A stretch of 64,000 nucleotides of DNA from Homarus americanus (GCF_018991925.1 NW_024722158.1:8059207-8123206), one strand, 5' to 3'; positions 24,211 to 35,889 are shown, counted from the stretch's first letter. Notes: generated by a model from the letters alone, not told the origin. Numbers and translations are program-made.

Positions 24211-25254
24211 CATAATTGCACCGTGGCTGTACTGTATATGGACTGGGTTTTTTTCATTCCCATTTACCATGACACTAACGTAAGAATCTTCAGGAACAGG
24301 GGAGTTAACGCCACCCCAAACCTAGTAACGTCTTCGTGATGTCGTAATCTAACTACAGGTTGTCTTGCTCTCTAATGATCGTTTGAGTCTAACCATCTGA
24401 CTAAATACCCAGTAGTGTTGCCAGGGGCTTCAAGCCACTCTCTAGTAACGTGGATATGAATATTATACATCTGGAGGCCACTGGGGTTTGACATTCCTCT
24501 AGTGGCTGTCAAGCTGTGGAAAAGTATCATATCAAGGATGTTTGGTCAGATTATTTTAAAAAGATTGAAATACTGTAACTGAATTATTTTAAGTTATTTA
24601 CACTTCGTTGATGACTTGTAGTGCGCTGATGTGAAGTTATCGTGTTGTTGTTCAGCTGAGTCTGATAAAAATGGTTGAATATTTATAATTAATTATATTT
24701 TTACATATTCATTTATCATATTTTATCATTCTTTATTATACAGTTTCATGTAATATTTTTGGTGGTTAATTTATCTTATTTAACGTTTCTTCGATAGCGT
24801 AAATTATTCTGTGCGTCGGGATAGAGTGTTTATATTCCGCTAATGATTGTCGTAGGTTGTGAGTCAAGTTATCGTATGTAAGGTTTAGGTCGGTTATAAC
24901 CCCAAACCTAAACTCTGTATTGAGAGACACTATCACTGCCGCACCTAACTAAAAAAGACAACAACAGTGTTACCGTCTGCCTCTAAACCATAAAACTAAT
25001 CAACATCAGGTGAGGTAGGTGAGGTTCGGTACACCTGTGAGTGGTAAAGACAGGGGTACAACAGCCCTCCTCCCCCCTCCTTGCCCCTCCCCGTCCACTT
25101 TCCGCCCCTCATGTACATCCCCCCCTACCTCTCCTCCCCGCCCCGCCCTCTCTCTTGTATTCAGATTTCAGTCTCGTCTGGTAGTGATCAAAGCCGTCTC
25201 AGCCACCAGGTTACTCCCCAGTAGACAAGGACAACAGTCATTCGCTGTCCAGGT

Positions 25255-25435
25255 AGAGCGCTGGTTGGCTTTTGTTGTTGTCATTCGCTGGGGCAAACGT
25301 CGGCATTTCCCGATTGGTCACCTTGAAAAGTTGACAGATTTTCATTGGCTAGTAGTGATTTAGCGCGAACCAGAGTAGAGCCAGGACCCCCTCATGCCAG
25401 TCATATTGAAGACTTGTGACACGAGGAGTTAAGCG
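25255..25435 (+). promoter_or_regulatory. Promoter-like region with inverted CCAAT boxes
   Basis: ATTGG occurs at 25313-25317 and 25344-25348, with GCGCG at 25363. The region has unique sequence and more CpG than its surroundings, directly before the candidate first exon. CCAAT boxes bind NF-Y in animals. No TATA box or clear initiator was picked out, so the promoter role is inference. Confidence 0.3.
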
Positions 25436-25489
25436 ATGGTGATGGAAGACCTCGAGGACTTTAGTGATGATATCCCCGCCTTAGTCCAG
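25436..25489 (+). CDS. Candidate first coding exon (18 codons, acidic N-terminus)
   Basis: Seen: an ATG is followed by 18 open codons, MVMEDLEDFSDDIPALVQ, ending CAG|GTATCT, a reasonable donor in phase 0. Just upstream the sequence is CpG-richer, non-repetitive and carries two inverted CCAAT boxes. Inferred: this may be a first exon whose phase allows splicing to the GoLoco exon about 11.5 kb downstream at 36943. The peptide is acidic and matches no domain I recognise. A short open run with one donor can arise by chance, so expression evidence would decide it. Confidence 0.4.
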
Positions 25490-25904
25490 GTATCTTATAT
25501 ATTCGTTGTATTACTGTCCTGGCGCGTCGGTGTGTGGTGCTCTATAAGAGAACTTACATAAACAAAGGCTTATGATAAATATTCCTTTCCCAAAAATGTA
25601 AGAATTGTTCACGTTATTTTGTTGTGATTAAATAAAGATAAACATTATGAGTGACGACATAAGAGACTGACGCCAAAATAGACGTTCTGAAGTTGTGTTG
25701 TCTTAGTGAGGTGATAACACGAGACGTAGAGTTATAGTGTGATCTTGAAGGTAACTCGTCATCACGAAATGGTCACCTTTGAGCTAGCTACCCGAAGGCC
25801 ATTTTGATAGTGATTAATGGAGGCTGAACATTTGTTAGCACCTGCTTGACCCGGTGATAACTGTGATGAATTGTATACCTGCTTACCTGGCTGGACACCT
25901 GTCT

Positions 25905-26225
25905 GATACAAAAGAACACCTGGGGCCAATGCATCACCTGGCCAAAGTTTAGTCCAATACATCACCTGGCCAATGTTTAGTCCAATACACCACCTGGCCA
26001 AAGTTTAGTCTAATACATCACCCGGCCAATGTTTGTCAATACACCACCTGGCCAATGTTTAGTCCAATACATCACCTAGCCTGTTAGTCCAATACATCAC
26101 CTGGCCAATGTTTAGTCCAATACATCACCTGGCCAAAGTTTAGTGTAATACACCACCCGGCCAAAGTTTTGTCTAATACACCACCTGGCCAATGTTTAGT
26201 CCAATGCACCACCAAGCTAAAGTTT
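25905..26225. repeat. Minisatellite, about 28-bp CACCTGGCCAATGTTTAGTC units
   Basis: Ten or so units ending CAATACATC or CAATACACC, alternating GGCCAATG and GGCCAAAG. Confidence 0.9.
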
Positions 26226-26409
26226 AAAGGCATATTGGACAGGATAATTTACTGTGTTTTGATGCTCAAGGTGTACGCCAACAACTCTCTCTGGCAGGGA
26301 GTACCAAGGGATGTTATTCTAGAGTAAACTAAGGTAACGTTAAATTTATCAGACACACACACACAAAAGGCGCCAGTTACACATCTTCACTATCATCTTT
26401 GCTGTGAGT

Positions 26410-26500
26410 TAACTTTTCCTATGGGTTAAGCTCTATCTACCGTGAGTTTTTCCTATGGGTTAAGCTCTATCTACCGTGAGTTTTTACTGTGGGTTAAGCT
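26410..26500. repeat. 34-bp tandem repeat, TTTTTCCTATGGGTTAAGCT
   Basis: Two and a half units ending CTATCTACCGTGAG. Confidence 0.8.
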
Positions 26501-26524
26501 CTCCCACTCTCCTTCTACCAAGAG

Positions 26525-26700
26525 TTTATTTACATTTCGTCACTGGTTGTCGTCTGGTGTGGGTCAAGTTATCGTATTGTATGTAGGGTTATTTTTCCCA
26601 ACACTCAAAGACATGATTTATCCTACATCTGGGAGGGTTAAGTTTGTTTACATTGCGCTACTGGTTGTCGTCTCTTTTGGGTGATGTTATCGTTGGAATG
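26525..26700 (+). repeat. Two copies of a repeat with TACTGGTTGTCGTCT
   Basis: TTTACATTTCGTCACTGGTT at 26529 and TTTACATTGCGCTACTGGTT at 26648 are each followed by GTCGTCT..GGGT.A.GTTATCGT. Diverged copies lie at about 24595-24650 and 24825-24890. Confidence 0.7.
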
Positions 26701-26894
26701 GGTCTGTTTAATACAAAAAAAAAAGTCACTGTATATTACCTAGGTCGGATAACTGTCCCCTGTGGATAAGATGCGAGAATATACCTACCTAACTGGATAA
26801 CTTAAGCTGTGTTTATAAGACGACGTTCACTTAACACCATTTAGGAGATGTTACTTAGTTAGGTTCTTATTTCTTACTCCATGTGGAATATTTA

Positions 26895-27215
26895 TCGAAG
26901 GACTCTATAATATGGTACTCTGGTTGTTCAAGTCCTCGGGATTTAACCAGAAACTGAGTACTTATACACCCTAGGAGGTTAAGTCATCGTACTCTGGTGT
27001 TAAGTTTCTGGGATAATAGACATTTTATTACTTGTACTCTGATGGTTATATTTTCTTAATGGTTGAATAAAGTCGTCGTACTCTGAGGACTCAATTTAAA
27101 AGATTGTTTAGTCATGGTACTCAAAACGTACTCTAAAATAGGAAAAAAAAATGTGCAATGAAGATGACGTTGAGTATGTAAGAGAAACTTCCTGTACTCT
27201 GATGGAATGTACTCT
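26895..27215. repeat. Degenerate array around GTACTCTGG
   Basis: GTACTCTGGTTGTTCAAGTC-like words recur every 40 to 60 bp. Confidence 0.65.
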
Positions 27216-27246
27216 GGGAGGTGAGCTGGAGAGTGAGTTGTTGTCT

Positions 27247-27392
27247 TAGTCATCGTCCTCAGAGACATCATTATCGTCATCATCGTCATTAGGGTCGTCA
27301 GGGTCATCATCATCATCACCATCATCATCATCGTCACCACCATCATCATTATCATCACCACCATCATCATCATCGTCATTATCAGAGGTCAT
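27247..27392. repeat. (ATC)n-rich tract
   Basis: CATCATCGTC and CACCATCATC triplets. The Asp-rich or Met-rich minus frames are artefacts. Confidence 0.9.
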
Positions 27393-27734
27393 CAGGGTCG
27401 TGGTTGAGGTAGACCAGCCAACATTATTACAGGTCTGTGTTGAAGAAACATAATTGCCTCGGACATGTTGCAGTTCTCGCCCCCGGCTGCAATAAGACCA
27501 TTTTTTGTGGCGCTTAATGTTAGCGGGGTATTGTTGCGGTGCTCTTCTTGTGTACGTGTGTGGGGGGTTTAATTTTAGCGAGGTGCCGTTGCTATGTTGG
27601 GGTGGTTGTATTGTTTTGGTTGAGTTTATTTTTGGCGTTAGTGTTATGTGTTTTGGTGGGGGATTATTTCCGTGTTTGCCGTCGGCTTTTTTGTAATTAA
27701 GTTTCATTTTGTATTGTTAGATCAGAAAGAACAA

Positions 27735-27960
27735 TACAGGTACGAGGGCAAGTACAGGTGTGTTTGTAGATTCATGTACAGGTGCATGTACAGTACAGGT
27801 ACAAGTGCATGTGCAGGTACAGGTGTATGTGTTGGTATAGATGCAGGTATAGGTTGACGTACAGGTACAGCTAAAGGTACAAGTACAAATACACCTGCAG
27901 GCACGGTACAGTTATAGTTACAGCTCTGCAATTAGGTACAGATACAAATATAGATACGGA
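27735..27960. repeat. CAGGTACAGGTACAA hexamer-type tract
   Basis: GGTACAAGTGCATGTGCAGG variants lead into the long (CA)n. A similar tract lies at 32500-32640. Confidence 0.75.
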
Positions 27961-27978
27961 TAGAAATAGAATTCTGGG

Positions 27979-28361
<383 letters not shown>

Positions 28362-28746
28362 TATAGAGTACAGGAACAAATACATTTAAGGATCAGTGTA
28401 AACAATGACGCATCATATTGTATACACAGAAGGTAAACAAACTTATCCCTTTTACCTGTCATAATTGTACACCTGGTGGCCATCTTTGTCTTGCCAGTAT
28501 CCACAGCTTCTCCTCGACCCCCTCCTGTGCTTCCGTTTGGTTGTGTTTTTAATTCATTATTGAAGTAGTTTAGTAGATGTGTGTTTGAATTTGTATGTCA
28601 TTGCTGGTGATTTATATTTAACTTGTAATAATGATAATAATAGTAGAAAATTATAATAAATATGGATATTAACGATGCTAATTATGATAACGATAATAGG
28701 AGTTACTAGTATGATTATAATTGCGACGATAATATGAGAAAGTGTC

Positions 28747-28747
<1 letters not shown>

Positions 28748-28791
<44 letters not shown>
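28748..28791. repeat. (AAT)n microsatellite
   Basis: About 14 triplets. It lacks the TTAACGGTTTATTG terminal sequence of the (TAA)n-tailed elements. Confidence 0.98.
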
Positions 28792-28793
<2 letters not shown>

Positions 28794-28989
28794 GTTAAGG
28801 TCTCGGGGCTGACACATACAGGGTCCAATTATCGTCACCAGAGAGGTACAGGGCCCCAAACAAGCACGTCCGTCTCCCTCCCCCTCCTAATGACAACTAG
28901 TGAGAGCGGTGGGCAGATGACCCCACGACCCCCGGGGTGAACCAGTTAACTGTAATTGTTGGTACAGTTTCAGAGGCCCACCGACGCGA

Positions 28990-29500
28990 CGTTTCACTCA
29001 ACGTCCTGGATGGCGTCCCGAGACTCAAGAGATTCACATGGTAAAGTGTAACTCCTATAAACTGGTGATGTGAGAAAGTCTCTTATCTTGTTGACTTAGG
29101 CTGACACGCTACCATGGATTCTCAATGGTTCACACGTTAAATATTTCCCTTAACTTGAGATGTGAGAACGTATGTATCAGCCTCCCTTAAGCTACGACAC
29201 TAAGATAGATATTCTCTAAGGTCGATAGGCATAAATTTTCTCATTAATTGGGAAATATTAAACCGTATATTTCACCTAATTTAGCTGTTAATACTCAAAT
29301 ATTCATCCGTTTAATTTTCTCTTTTAACTAATGATGTAACAACGTACCTAATTGCCCATTTAAGTCTCAAGAATGAATTTCCAAAGTTTATAAGTTAATC
29401 TTTAAATAGAAACATGAGAACCTGTCTAACTGATCCACCTGAAACTTCGACGTTCAATTTGGGTGAAAGAAATTAACACTCGAGATTCTATCACCAATTG
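28990..29500 (+). repeat. AT-rich dispersed repeat, locus 2 (longest)
   Basis: Several degenerate units of roughly 60 to 65 bp contain GTTAAATATTTCCCTTAACT, GATGTGAGAACGTATGTATC and CTCCCTTAAGCTACGACACT. The same words occur at loci 1 and 3. Confidence 0.7.
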
Positions 29501-29744
29501 ACACATTTTCTTGTTATAGAGATCAAAGTCAACACAGATGTCGGACACTCGGGTACAGATACAACCCGGGGCGCCTCTGGTGGTGGAGCTGGTCGTAGTG
29601 AAAGCTGTTTAGACGTTATATACTGTATGCTGCTATGGTACAGTTTCAGTGGTGGGGTGGCTGGGGAGGAAGTCATATGTCTGTCTGTCTGTTCATCTAT
29701 AAAAACGTAACAAAAATAATGTAGTTTATTGGGATCACATGACT

Positions 29745-29870
29745 ATTAATCCATCCATTTCATTTTGAGATTAGTCATCCTAACGCTACCTGGGGCGGGG
29801 GAAGGGTACGGTTAAGTTAGGTTACGTTACGTTATATAAGCATTAGGGTGGTTAAACTTAAGGTGAAACG
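29745..29870 (+). repeat. TTAGG-linked dispersed module, copy 3
   Basis: ATTTCATTTTGAGATTAGTC and ATCCTAACGCTACCTGGGG align with copy 1. A short GGTTAAGTTAGGTTACGTTA array and GCATTAGGGTGGTTAAACTT follow. Confidence 0.7.
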
Positions 29871-30474
29871 AGATGGATGGACTCTAGTAATCTTCATGCT
29901 ATCTGCTTATTGTATACAAAGAGCCCAGGATTGGCTCCCTCCTCACGCTGGCCAACCTTGATGCGTTATTGAGCGAGCGTGCCTGTAATGTAAACAAATC
30001 CGTTCTTGAAGTCGGATCTGAGTCGCTCCACGTCACTCCCGGAGCTTGTTGTGGTGGTGCTGGGCGCTGTAGGAGAGCTAACAGTGGTGTGTTATTGACT
30101 AAGGCACCATACTCCTGACGATGAATTCACCGTGCGGCCTGATCCACAGGTCTGACGGCTTATTTGGGTCTCTGGGCAGTTTTAGCTTGATTTAGTAGGT
30201 CAGGAAACAGCTGATCTAGACCACAACGTTTAGATGAGGGTGAAACATCAAAGGCCACAACGTTCGAAGGTGAAACGGATTAAGCTAAAACGTTTGTGGT
30301 TTTTTTTGTGGGGGGAGGGGGAGGGGGCTGAGAGAGAACGAATACTTGACCTCTCTGCCAGGCTCTGAGGTGCCGGCATATAGACCTGGAGGGAGAGAGG
30401 TGAGCGTCTGGGTGTGTGTGTATGTGTTACCAAGAGAACAGGTATATATAATTTTTTTATCAGGTGAAAATTAA

Positions 30475-30477
<3 letters not shown>
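29871..30477. other. Unique CpG-containing DNA, no gene established
   Basis: 29930-30170 is GC-richer with several CpGs. It holds a short ATG frame at 30121 (MNSPCGLIHR) before a weak CAG|GTCTGA. Too weak to call an exon. Confidence 0.3.

Positions 30478-30550
<73 letters not shown>
30478..30550. repeat. (CT)n followed by (AT)n
   Basis: About 60 bp CT then CATATATATATG. Confidence 1.
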
Positions 30551-30551
<1 letters not shown>

Positions 30552-30854
30552 GTACTGTATATACATATAACTACCTTTCCTCCCTCTTGCCTAACCTCAC
30601 TCTGTTCCTCCTTCCATCTTTCTTAGCCTCCCTCCCTCCTCCCAGTAGGCAGACGGACCCTGGCGTGGTTGGACAAGACTGCTTGGTATGTGTGTAATAT
30701 ACCCGTAAGCTGCCTCACCCGCCGCCCCGACCTGCCCGACCGACTTGTCCGACCTGCGTACGTGACCTTCCCCCACGGGTTAGGTGTCCGTAAGTGATGC
30801 CACGGACAGAGAAAGTTAGAGTAAGAGGTTTAGAAAGTTTGGAAGAGTTATACT

Positions 30855-30885
<31 letters not shown>

Positions 30886-31079
30886 TTAGCACATGGTCGT
30901 GGCTGCTGGTACGTGCCGTGTACAAGTACTTCACCTGTACGTGACCTGTTTAATTAGCTGTCCGTGGCTGGTTCCTCATGAACTTTCTGGCATAATCCAT
31001 GACCCTCCAGGCATTTGCGTCTTTAATGCATACTTCACGAAGGCAAGCATCAACTCCGCATGCTTCCCTGTTGGGCGCT

Positions 31080-31165
31080 GTAAACGTTTTTTGTGCTTCG
31101 CCTTGCACAGGATCCAAAGGGGTGCACAATAAACTAGCCCCCTCGCTGGGAACATCTGAAAATCT
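31080..31165 (-). repeat. Dispersed repeat with TTTATTGTGCACC core, copy 1
   Basis: On the minus strand AGTTTATTGTGCACCCCTTT and GGATCCTGTGCAAGGCGAAG, followed by an ACGTTTACAGC-like end, resemble a repeat I recall as widespread in decapod genomes. Its plus strand mimics an acceptor plus open frame (VHNKLAPSLGTSE), which I do not call coding. Confidence 0.55.
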
Positions 31166-31299
31166 CTTGAACAACAGGTCGTGAAGGCCCCTAGACTCCA
31201 CTGTTCTATTAGGCCCCAGCTCTAGTAAGTCCACTTTTATTTGGTAATAGGCTCCAGTCCTATTGGCCCCCAACTTTATAAACACGACCCAACGCAACC

Positions 31300-32095
31300 A
31301 TAAGGACTGAGTCCACTTAGAACTAGGTGCCCATTAGAACTGAAACCACTTAGAACTAGGGGCCCATTAGAACTGAAACCACGAGAACTAGGGGCCCATT
31401 AGAACTGTAACCACTCAAAACTAGGGGCCCATTAGAACTTAAACAACTTGAGAACTAGGGGCCCATTAGAACCAGTAAACTATTCAAAACTAGGCCCATT
31501 AGAAACTTAAAACAACTTGAGAACTGAAACGAAGCAGAACTGTAACCACTCAAACTAGCTCCATTAGAACTTAAACAACTTAGAACTAGAAACAATAGAA
31601 CTGCAACCATTCAAATTAGGGGGCCCATTAGAACTTAAACAACTTAGAACTAGGGCCCATTAGAACTGTAACCATTCAAAACTAGGGGCCCATTAGAACT
31701 TAAACAACTTAGAACTAGGGGCCCATTAGAACTGTAACTACCTGAAAACTAGGGGCCCATTAGAACTTAAAACAACCTTAGAACCAGGGGCTCCATTAGA
31801 ACTGAAACCACTTCAGAAAACTATTAGCCCATTAGAACTGTAACAACTCAAAACTAGCCCATTAGAACTGTAACCATTCAAAACTAGGGGCCCATTAGAA
31901 CTTAAACAACTTAGAACTAGGGGCCCATTAGAACTGTAACCACTCAAAACTAGGGGCCCATTAGAACTTAAACAACTTAGAACTAGGGGCCCATTAGAAC
32001 TGAAACCACTCAAAACTAGGGGCCCATTAGAACTGAAACCACTTAAAACTAGGGGCCCATTAGAACTGAAACCACTTAAAACTAGGGGCCCATTA
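31300..32095. repeat. Minisatellite, 33-bp CCCATTAGAACT... units
   Basis: The unit is CCCATTAGAACTGAAACCAC plus TTAAAACTAGGGG. Being 33 bp (11 codons), it keeps frames open; the minus-strand SSNGPLVLSCL repeat is an artefact. Confidence 0.95.
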
Positions 32096-32499
32096 GGACA
32101 GTGGGCACTTTATAACATCACTGACATGTCCATTACACAAAGGATAAAAAAAAAAATTACCCAAAATACCTCCCTTTCCCCACACCAGGATACGAGCACA
32201 GATGTGTACCAGAATCCAGGTGTGCATCTGTGCTCGCCAGGTGTTTGGTGAAATGATAGAGTGCATACTATCTAATTAACTCGTCTGACCAGGTGAGGCT
32301 TATCTGATTTACACCAATAAATGTTTCTAGTTAGGATGATGGTGTTTTCGCCTCTAAGTATAAATAGATGGATTTGTATACACGCGTGATAGTTAATTAT
32401 GATATACTTGAATAGATTTGTGTACAGTATATGTTTTATATATTTAGTTAGATATAAATAGATAAAGATGATAGAAATAGATAAGGTACATAGAAATAG

Positions 32500-32640
32500 A
32501 TAAGGTACATAGATAAAGTACAGGTGATGGTAAGATTACAGGTTCTTTAGATACAGACACAGGTACAGGCTGCTGATACAGGTACAGGACACAGGTACAG
32601 GTACAAAGCAACCATCAGGCCAGGTACAGTTATTAATACC
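32500..32640. repeat. CAGGTACAGG tract
   Basis: ACAGGTACAGGCTGCTGATA and CAGGTACAGGACACAGGTAC variants, preceded by ATAGATAAGGTACATAGAAA repeats. Confidence 0.7.
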
Positions 32641-32710
32641 TCAGGGAATAGCTAACTTGGCCACTGTTGTCAAAATGTTTCAAATTAAGTTTCAAAATAA
32701 TGTTCAGATT

Positions 32711-32713
<3 letters not shown>

Positions 32714-32757
<44 letters not shown>
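32714..32757. repeat. (TG)n microsatellite
   Basis: About 44 bp TG. Confidence 1.
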
Positions 32758-32759
<2 letters not shown>

Positions 32760-32814
32760 GACAAAGCTATTAGGTGTGAGATGGGGGGTGAGTGGGGGGC
32801 ATTGTGGCACTGCA

Positions 32815-33160
32815 GCTCCCCCTCCCTCCTCCATCATATCTCCCTCCCTCCACCTCCCAACCCCTCCTCCACCTCCCAACCTTCTCCCTCCACCTCCCAA
32901 CCCTCCCTCCTCCACCTCCCAACCTCTCCCTCCAATTCCCCAACCTCTCTCCACCCCCAAACTCTCCTCCACCTCCCAACCTCCTCCCCTGATACTAACC
33001 CCCTCCCTTACTCTCCCACCTCACCTTGTACCACTTATTCCCATCCCTTAATATTATCACTCCCTCTTCTCCTGCCCTCTTCCTCTCTCCTTCTTCTCCT
33101 TGCATTCCCTTCTACTTCCTCCTCCTCCTTTTTATCTTTCTCCTTCATTCTGACTCTCTC
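32815..33160. repeat. Polypyrimidine tract with CCACCTCCCAACC units
   Basis: TCCCTCCACCTCCCAACCTC units to about 32985, then C/T-rich DNA. Confidence 0.85.
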
Positions 33161-33228
33161 CTGCGAATTTCGGTATGTCTTCCGCTACTCATTATTTTAT
33201 ATTATAGAAAGCACCCGTTATACCACCC

Positions 33229-33231
<3 letters not shown>

Positions 33232-33292
<61 letters not shown>
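33232..33292. repeat. (CA)n microsatellite
   Basis: About 60 bp CA. Confidence 1.
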
Positions 33293-33293
<1 letters not shown>

Positions 33294-33391
33294 GAGATAA
33301 GGTTCTTTTGGGTCCCTGCAGCGAGTCGTCTTGTTGTTGTGGCGGAGATCGATGTGTGTTGAATCATTGTCTGCACTAATGAGGTCGTCCA

Positions 33392-33434
33392 GGTGTGTGT
33401 TTGTTTGTGTTTGTTTGTGTTTGTTTGTGTTTAT
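33392..33434. repeat. (GTTTGTTTGT)n
   Basis: GTGTTTGTTTGTGTTTGTTT repeats. Confidence 0.9.
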
Positions 33435-33480
33435 GTTAACTGGATGATGATTTGAGATGGGGATAGCGTGCTTTTTTTTT

Positions 33481-33515
33481 ACGTATACACACACGCACAC
33501 ACAAACACATACTAC

Positions 33516-33566
<51 letters not shown>
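33481..33566. repeat. CA-rich then (CT)n then CA
   Basis: Imperfect CA, then CT 33519-33557, then CACACA. Confidence 0.9.
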
Positions 33567-33567
<1 letters not shown>

Positions 33568-33767
33568 CAGCGCCAGTAGGTAACCTTCTATGAAAGACTA
33601 CCCCTCACTGCCCCTTACCAAGCTAACTCTCCCAGTAAATTGCCTTATGAGGGGCTGAACGTGTCCCAGGTGGGGGGCCAGGCCGTTCACCTGAAAGGGA
33701 GAGGTTTTAGGTGGCGGTAGGAAGTTGTAGTTAATTGATTTTTAGGTAGGTGGGTGAAGGTGTAGGT

Positions 33768-34130
33768 GGGCGACCGGTGGTGTAATGGTCAGCATGCTCG
33801 CCTCGCAAGCGAGCGGACCCGGGTTCGATCCCCGAACATGGTGAAACTATGGGCAAGTCTCTTTACGCCATTTGTCTCTGTCTACCCAGCAGTAATTGGG
33901 GATCTGGATGTTAATCGATTTGCAGATCGTGTTCCGGGGCAATGTTTAGCCAGTGCAGTTGGCGAGTTGCCCGGTCTTCTCGGACTATTCCTTGACACTG
34001 GGTCATGCAACTCGTTAACTTAGGGTGTGGTTGTTGTGTTGGCGACAGCTTATACACCTTAAACAAATGCACGCCTAGGTGGCCCTTGGGCTGGCCATCC
34101 TCGTTACACGAGGGGCAACCATTATTATTG
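33768..34130 (+). mobile_element. tRNA-derived SINE (type 1)
   Basis: The head carries an internal pol III promoter: box A TGGTGTAATGG (33778-33788) and box B GGTTCGATCCC (33822-33832). Between them is a 5-bp anticodon-like stem CTCGC/GCGAG around CTCGCAA (anticodon CGC, alanine-like). The acceptor arms do not pair, so it is not a tRNA gene. A body with CTGTCTACCCAGCAGTAATTGG and a tail (ATT)n-G follow. Both flanks contain TTAGGTAGGTG..GTGTAGGTGG, either an imperfect target duplication or a local minisatellite. Confidence 0.8.
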
Positions 34131-34239
34131 TTAGGTAGGTGTGTGTGAGGGTGTAGGTGGCTGGGTGAATGTGGAGGTAGGTTAGTGAGGGTGTATGTAG
34201 GTGGGGGCGGGTGAGGCTGGATTTAGATGGGCGGCAATG

Positions 34240-34500
34240 AGTTTAAAATGACGTTGGGGATTCAATGGGTAGTAGTGATTTTAAATGGGTGGGAATAACT
34301 CAAAAGAGGTGATGGTGGTTGTTGGTAGTAGGGTTTAAATGGGTGGTAGAGGATTTAATTGGGTGACAGTAGGGTTTAAATTGGAGGTAGGTGGTTTCAA
34401 TGTGTGGCAGTAGGGTTTAAATGGGTGATAGTGATTTTAAATGGGTGGCGATGTGGTTTAAATGGGTGGCAATGGGGTTTAAATGGGTGGTAGAGGGGGA
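34240..34500. repeat. Minisatellite, about 19-bp GGTTTAAATGGGTGGCAGT units
   Basis: About 12 degenerate units over 260 bp, preceded by GGTAGGTG-rich DNA from 34131. Confidence 0.85.
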
Positions 34501-34679
34501 GAAGGAATACAACAACCCACATTGTTTATAATTGATCACTACCTGAGAAAACGGGAATTCCAGATCAGCTGATAGAAGGTCAATCAGCTGATGCGTGACG
34601 TCACAGGTATACCTTTTTTTATCAACCAGCCAATCAGCAGCTGCCTCTTACCTTTACCGAGTCAGGTGTTCAGGAATCC

Positions 34680-34810
34680 ATCAAGGGTCCGTATTCTCAC
34701 GACTCGTACGTTAAATTTTCCACTTAACTGTTACCGTGAGAATCCGTCTAATAATTCTCGAAGGTTCTTATGTTAAATTCCTTCTTAACTGTTAATAAAG
34801 ATCTTATTAT
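34680..34810 (+). repeat. AT-rich dispersed repeat, locus 3
   Basis: CGTACGTTAAATTTTCCACT, GTGAGAATCCGTCTAATAAT and TCTCGAAGGTTCTTATGTTA form two degenerate units matching locus 2. Confidence 0.7.
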
Positions 34811-34846
34811 TAATGGCGACAAAATCATTGTGAGACTCTACTCTGT

Positions 34847-35400
34847 ATTGGGATAACATAAGAAGAACATAAGAAAATAAGGAGTCTGCAATAGGCCGGT
34901 TGGCCTGTGCATGGCAGCTCCTGTCGAGAGTTACTACCACTCTCTATCATCCATGAATCTATCTAGCCTCCTTTTGAAACTTTCCAGAGTTCCCGCACTT
35001 ACTACAAAGTTGCTAAGCTTGTTCCACTCGTCCACCACCCTATTTGTGAACCAGTTTCTTCCTATCTCCCTCCTAAACCTAAACTTATCCAACTTGAATC
35101 CGTTGCTCCGAGTCCTATCCTGCTCGGATATTATAAGAACTTTATCTATATCCCTTTATTGATTCCTTTCACCCACTTAAATACTTCTATCATATCTCCC
35201 CGCACTCTTCGTCTTTCTAGGGAATGCAAGTTAAGTTTCTTTAACCTATCCTGATATGGAAGGTTTCTAAGTCCCTGAATCATTTTTGTCATTCTTCGCT
35301 GCACCGACTCTAGTGAATTTATATCCATTCTATAATAGGGGCACCAGAACTGAACCGCATAATCGAGGTGCGGCCTAACTAGCGCAAGATATAGTTGCAA
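34847..35400 (-). mobile_element. 3' fragment of a CR1/L2-like non-LTR retrotransposon
   Basis: The minus strand carries only the RT C-terminal region and a short 3' UTR ending in TCTTATGTT-type repeats (34847-34890), a tail style seen in CR1/L2 elements. The 5' truncation point at 35400 lies next to the TTAGG-linked module that starts at about 35405. Confidence 0.8.
34934..35400 (-). pseudogene. RT C-terminal domain of the CR1/L2-like element, frameshifted
   Basis: The first frame reads LYLALVRPHLDYAVQFWCPY ... SVQRRMTKMIQGLRNLPYQD ... HSLERRRVRGDMIEVFKWV. Near 35150 it shifts frame and resumes as NGFKLDKFRFRREIGRNWFT ... VVDEWNKLSNFVVSAGTLES and FKRRLDRFMDD, stopping at 34934-34936. These are hallmark CR1/L2 C-terminal motifs. 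The upstream palm domain and endonuclease are absent, so it is a dead copy. Confidence 0.85.
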
Positions 35401-35404
35401 TAAG

Positions 35405-35635
35405 TTGGTGATTAGCCCCCAGCTTATTTCACCTGAAGATTAACCACCCTAATGTTGCCCAGGGGGTTAGGTTAGGTTAAGTTAGATTAGGTTAGTATTA
35501 AGTTAGGTCAGGTTAGCGTTCATTTAAGTTAGGTTAGCGTTAAGTTTGGTCAGGTTAACGTTTGATTAGGTTAGGTTAGGTCAGGTAGATCAGGTCAGGT
35601 TAGGTTAGTTCAAGTCAGGTTAGGTTAAGTAAGAC
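35405..35635 (+). repeat. TTAGG-linked dispersed module, copy 1
   Basis: GATTAGCCCCCAGCTTATTT-CACCTGAAGATTAACCACCC is followed by TAATGTTGCCCAGGGGG and then a degenerate GGTTAGGTTAGG array with interspersed GGTTAGCGTT. The unique part is shared with copies at 20216, 29745, 16841 and 63600. Confidence 0.8.
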
Positions 35636-35779
35636 CAATCAGGAATGGGGCCCCATTTGACCAATTTGTCGGAGCGGGGCCGGGGTGGTGGGCGACAGTG
35701 ACCTGAGCAACGGTGGAGAGGTACACATAGCAGACCTAATTAACCTGTCAATACCTGGACTACGGCTGACTGAGATAGA

Positions 35780-35833
35780 GAGAGAGAGAGAGGAGGGGAG
35801 TGTAAGGTAGAAAGAGAGGAAAAGTGAGAAGGT

Positions 35834-35889
<56 letters not shown>

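Noticed and set aside
30121..30150. First exon MNSPCGLIHR
   Set aside because: Only ten codons before a weak donor, and the frame stays open beyond it; no independent support.
31105..31172. Possible exon SKGVHNKLAPSLGTSENLLN after an AG, with a similar frame EVHNKLVPESNK at 55455
   Set aside because: Both lie in copies of a dispersed repeat with a TTTATTGTGCACC core, and the supposed donor (CAG|GTCGTG) is weak.
33774..33847. tRNA-Ala (CGC) gene
   Set aside because: Boxes A and B and the anticodon arm are good, but the acceptor arms do not pair and a SINE body with an (ATT)n tail follows.
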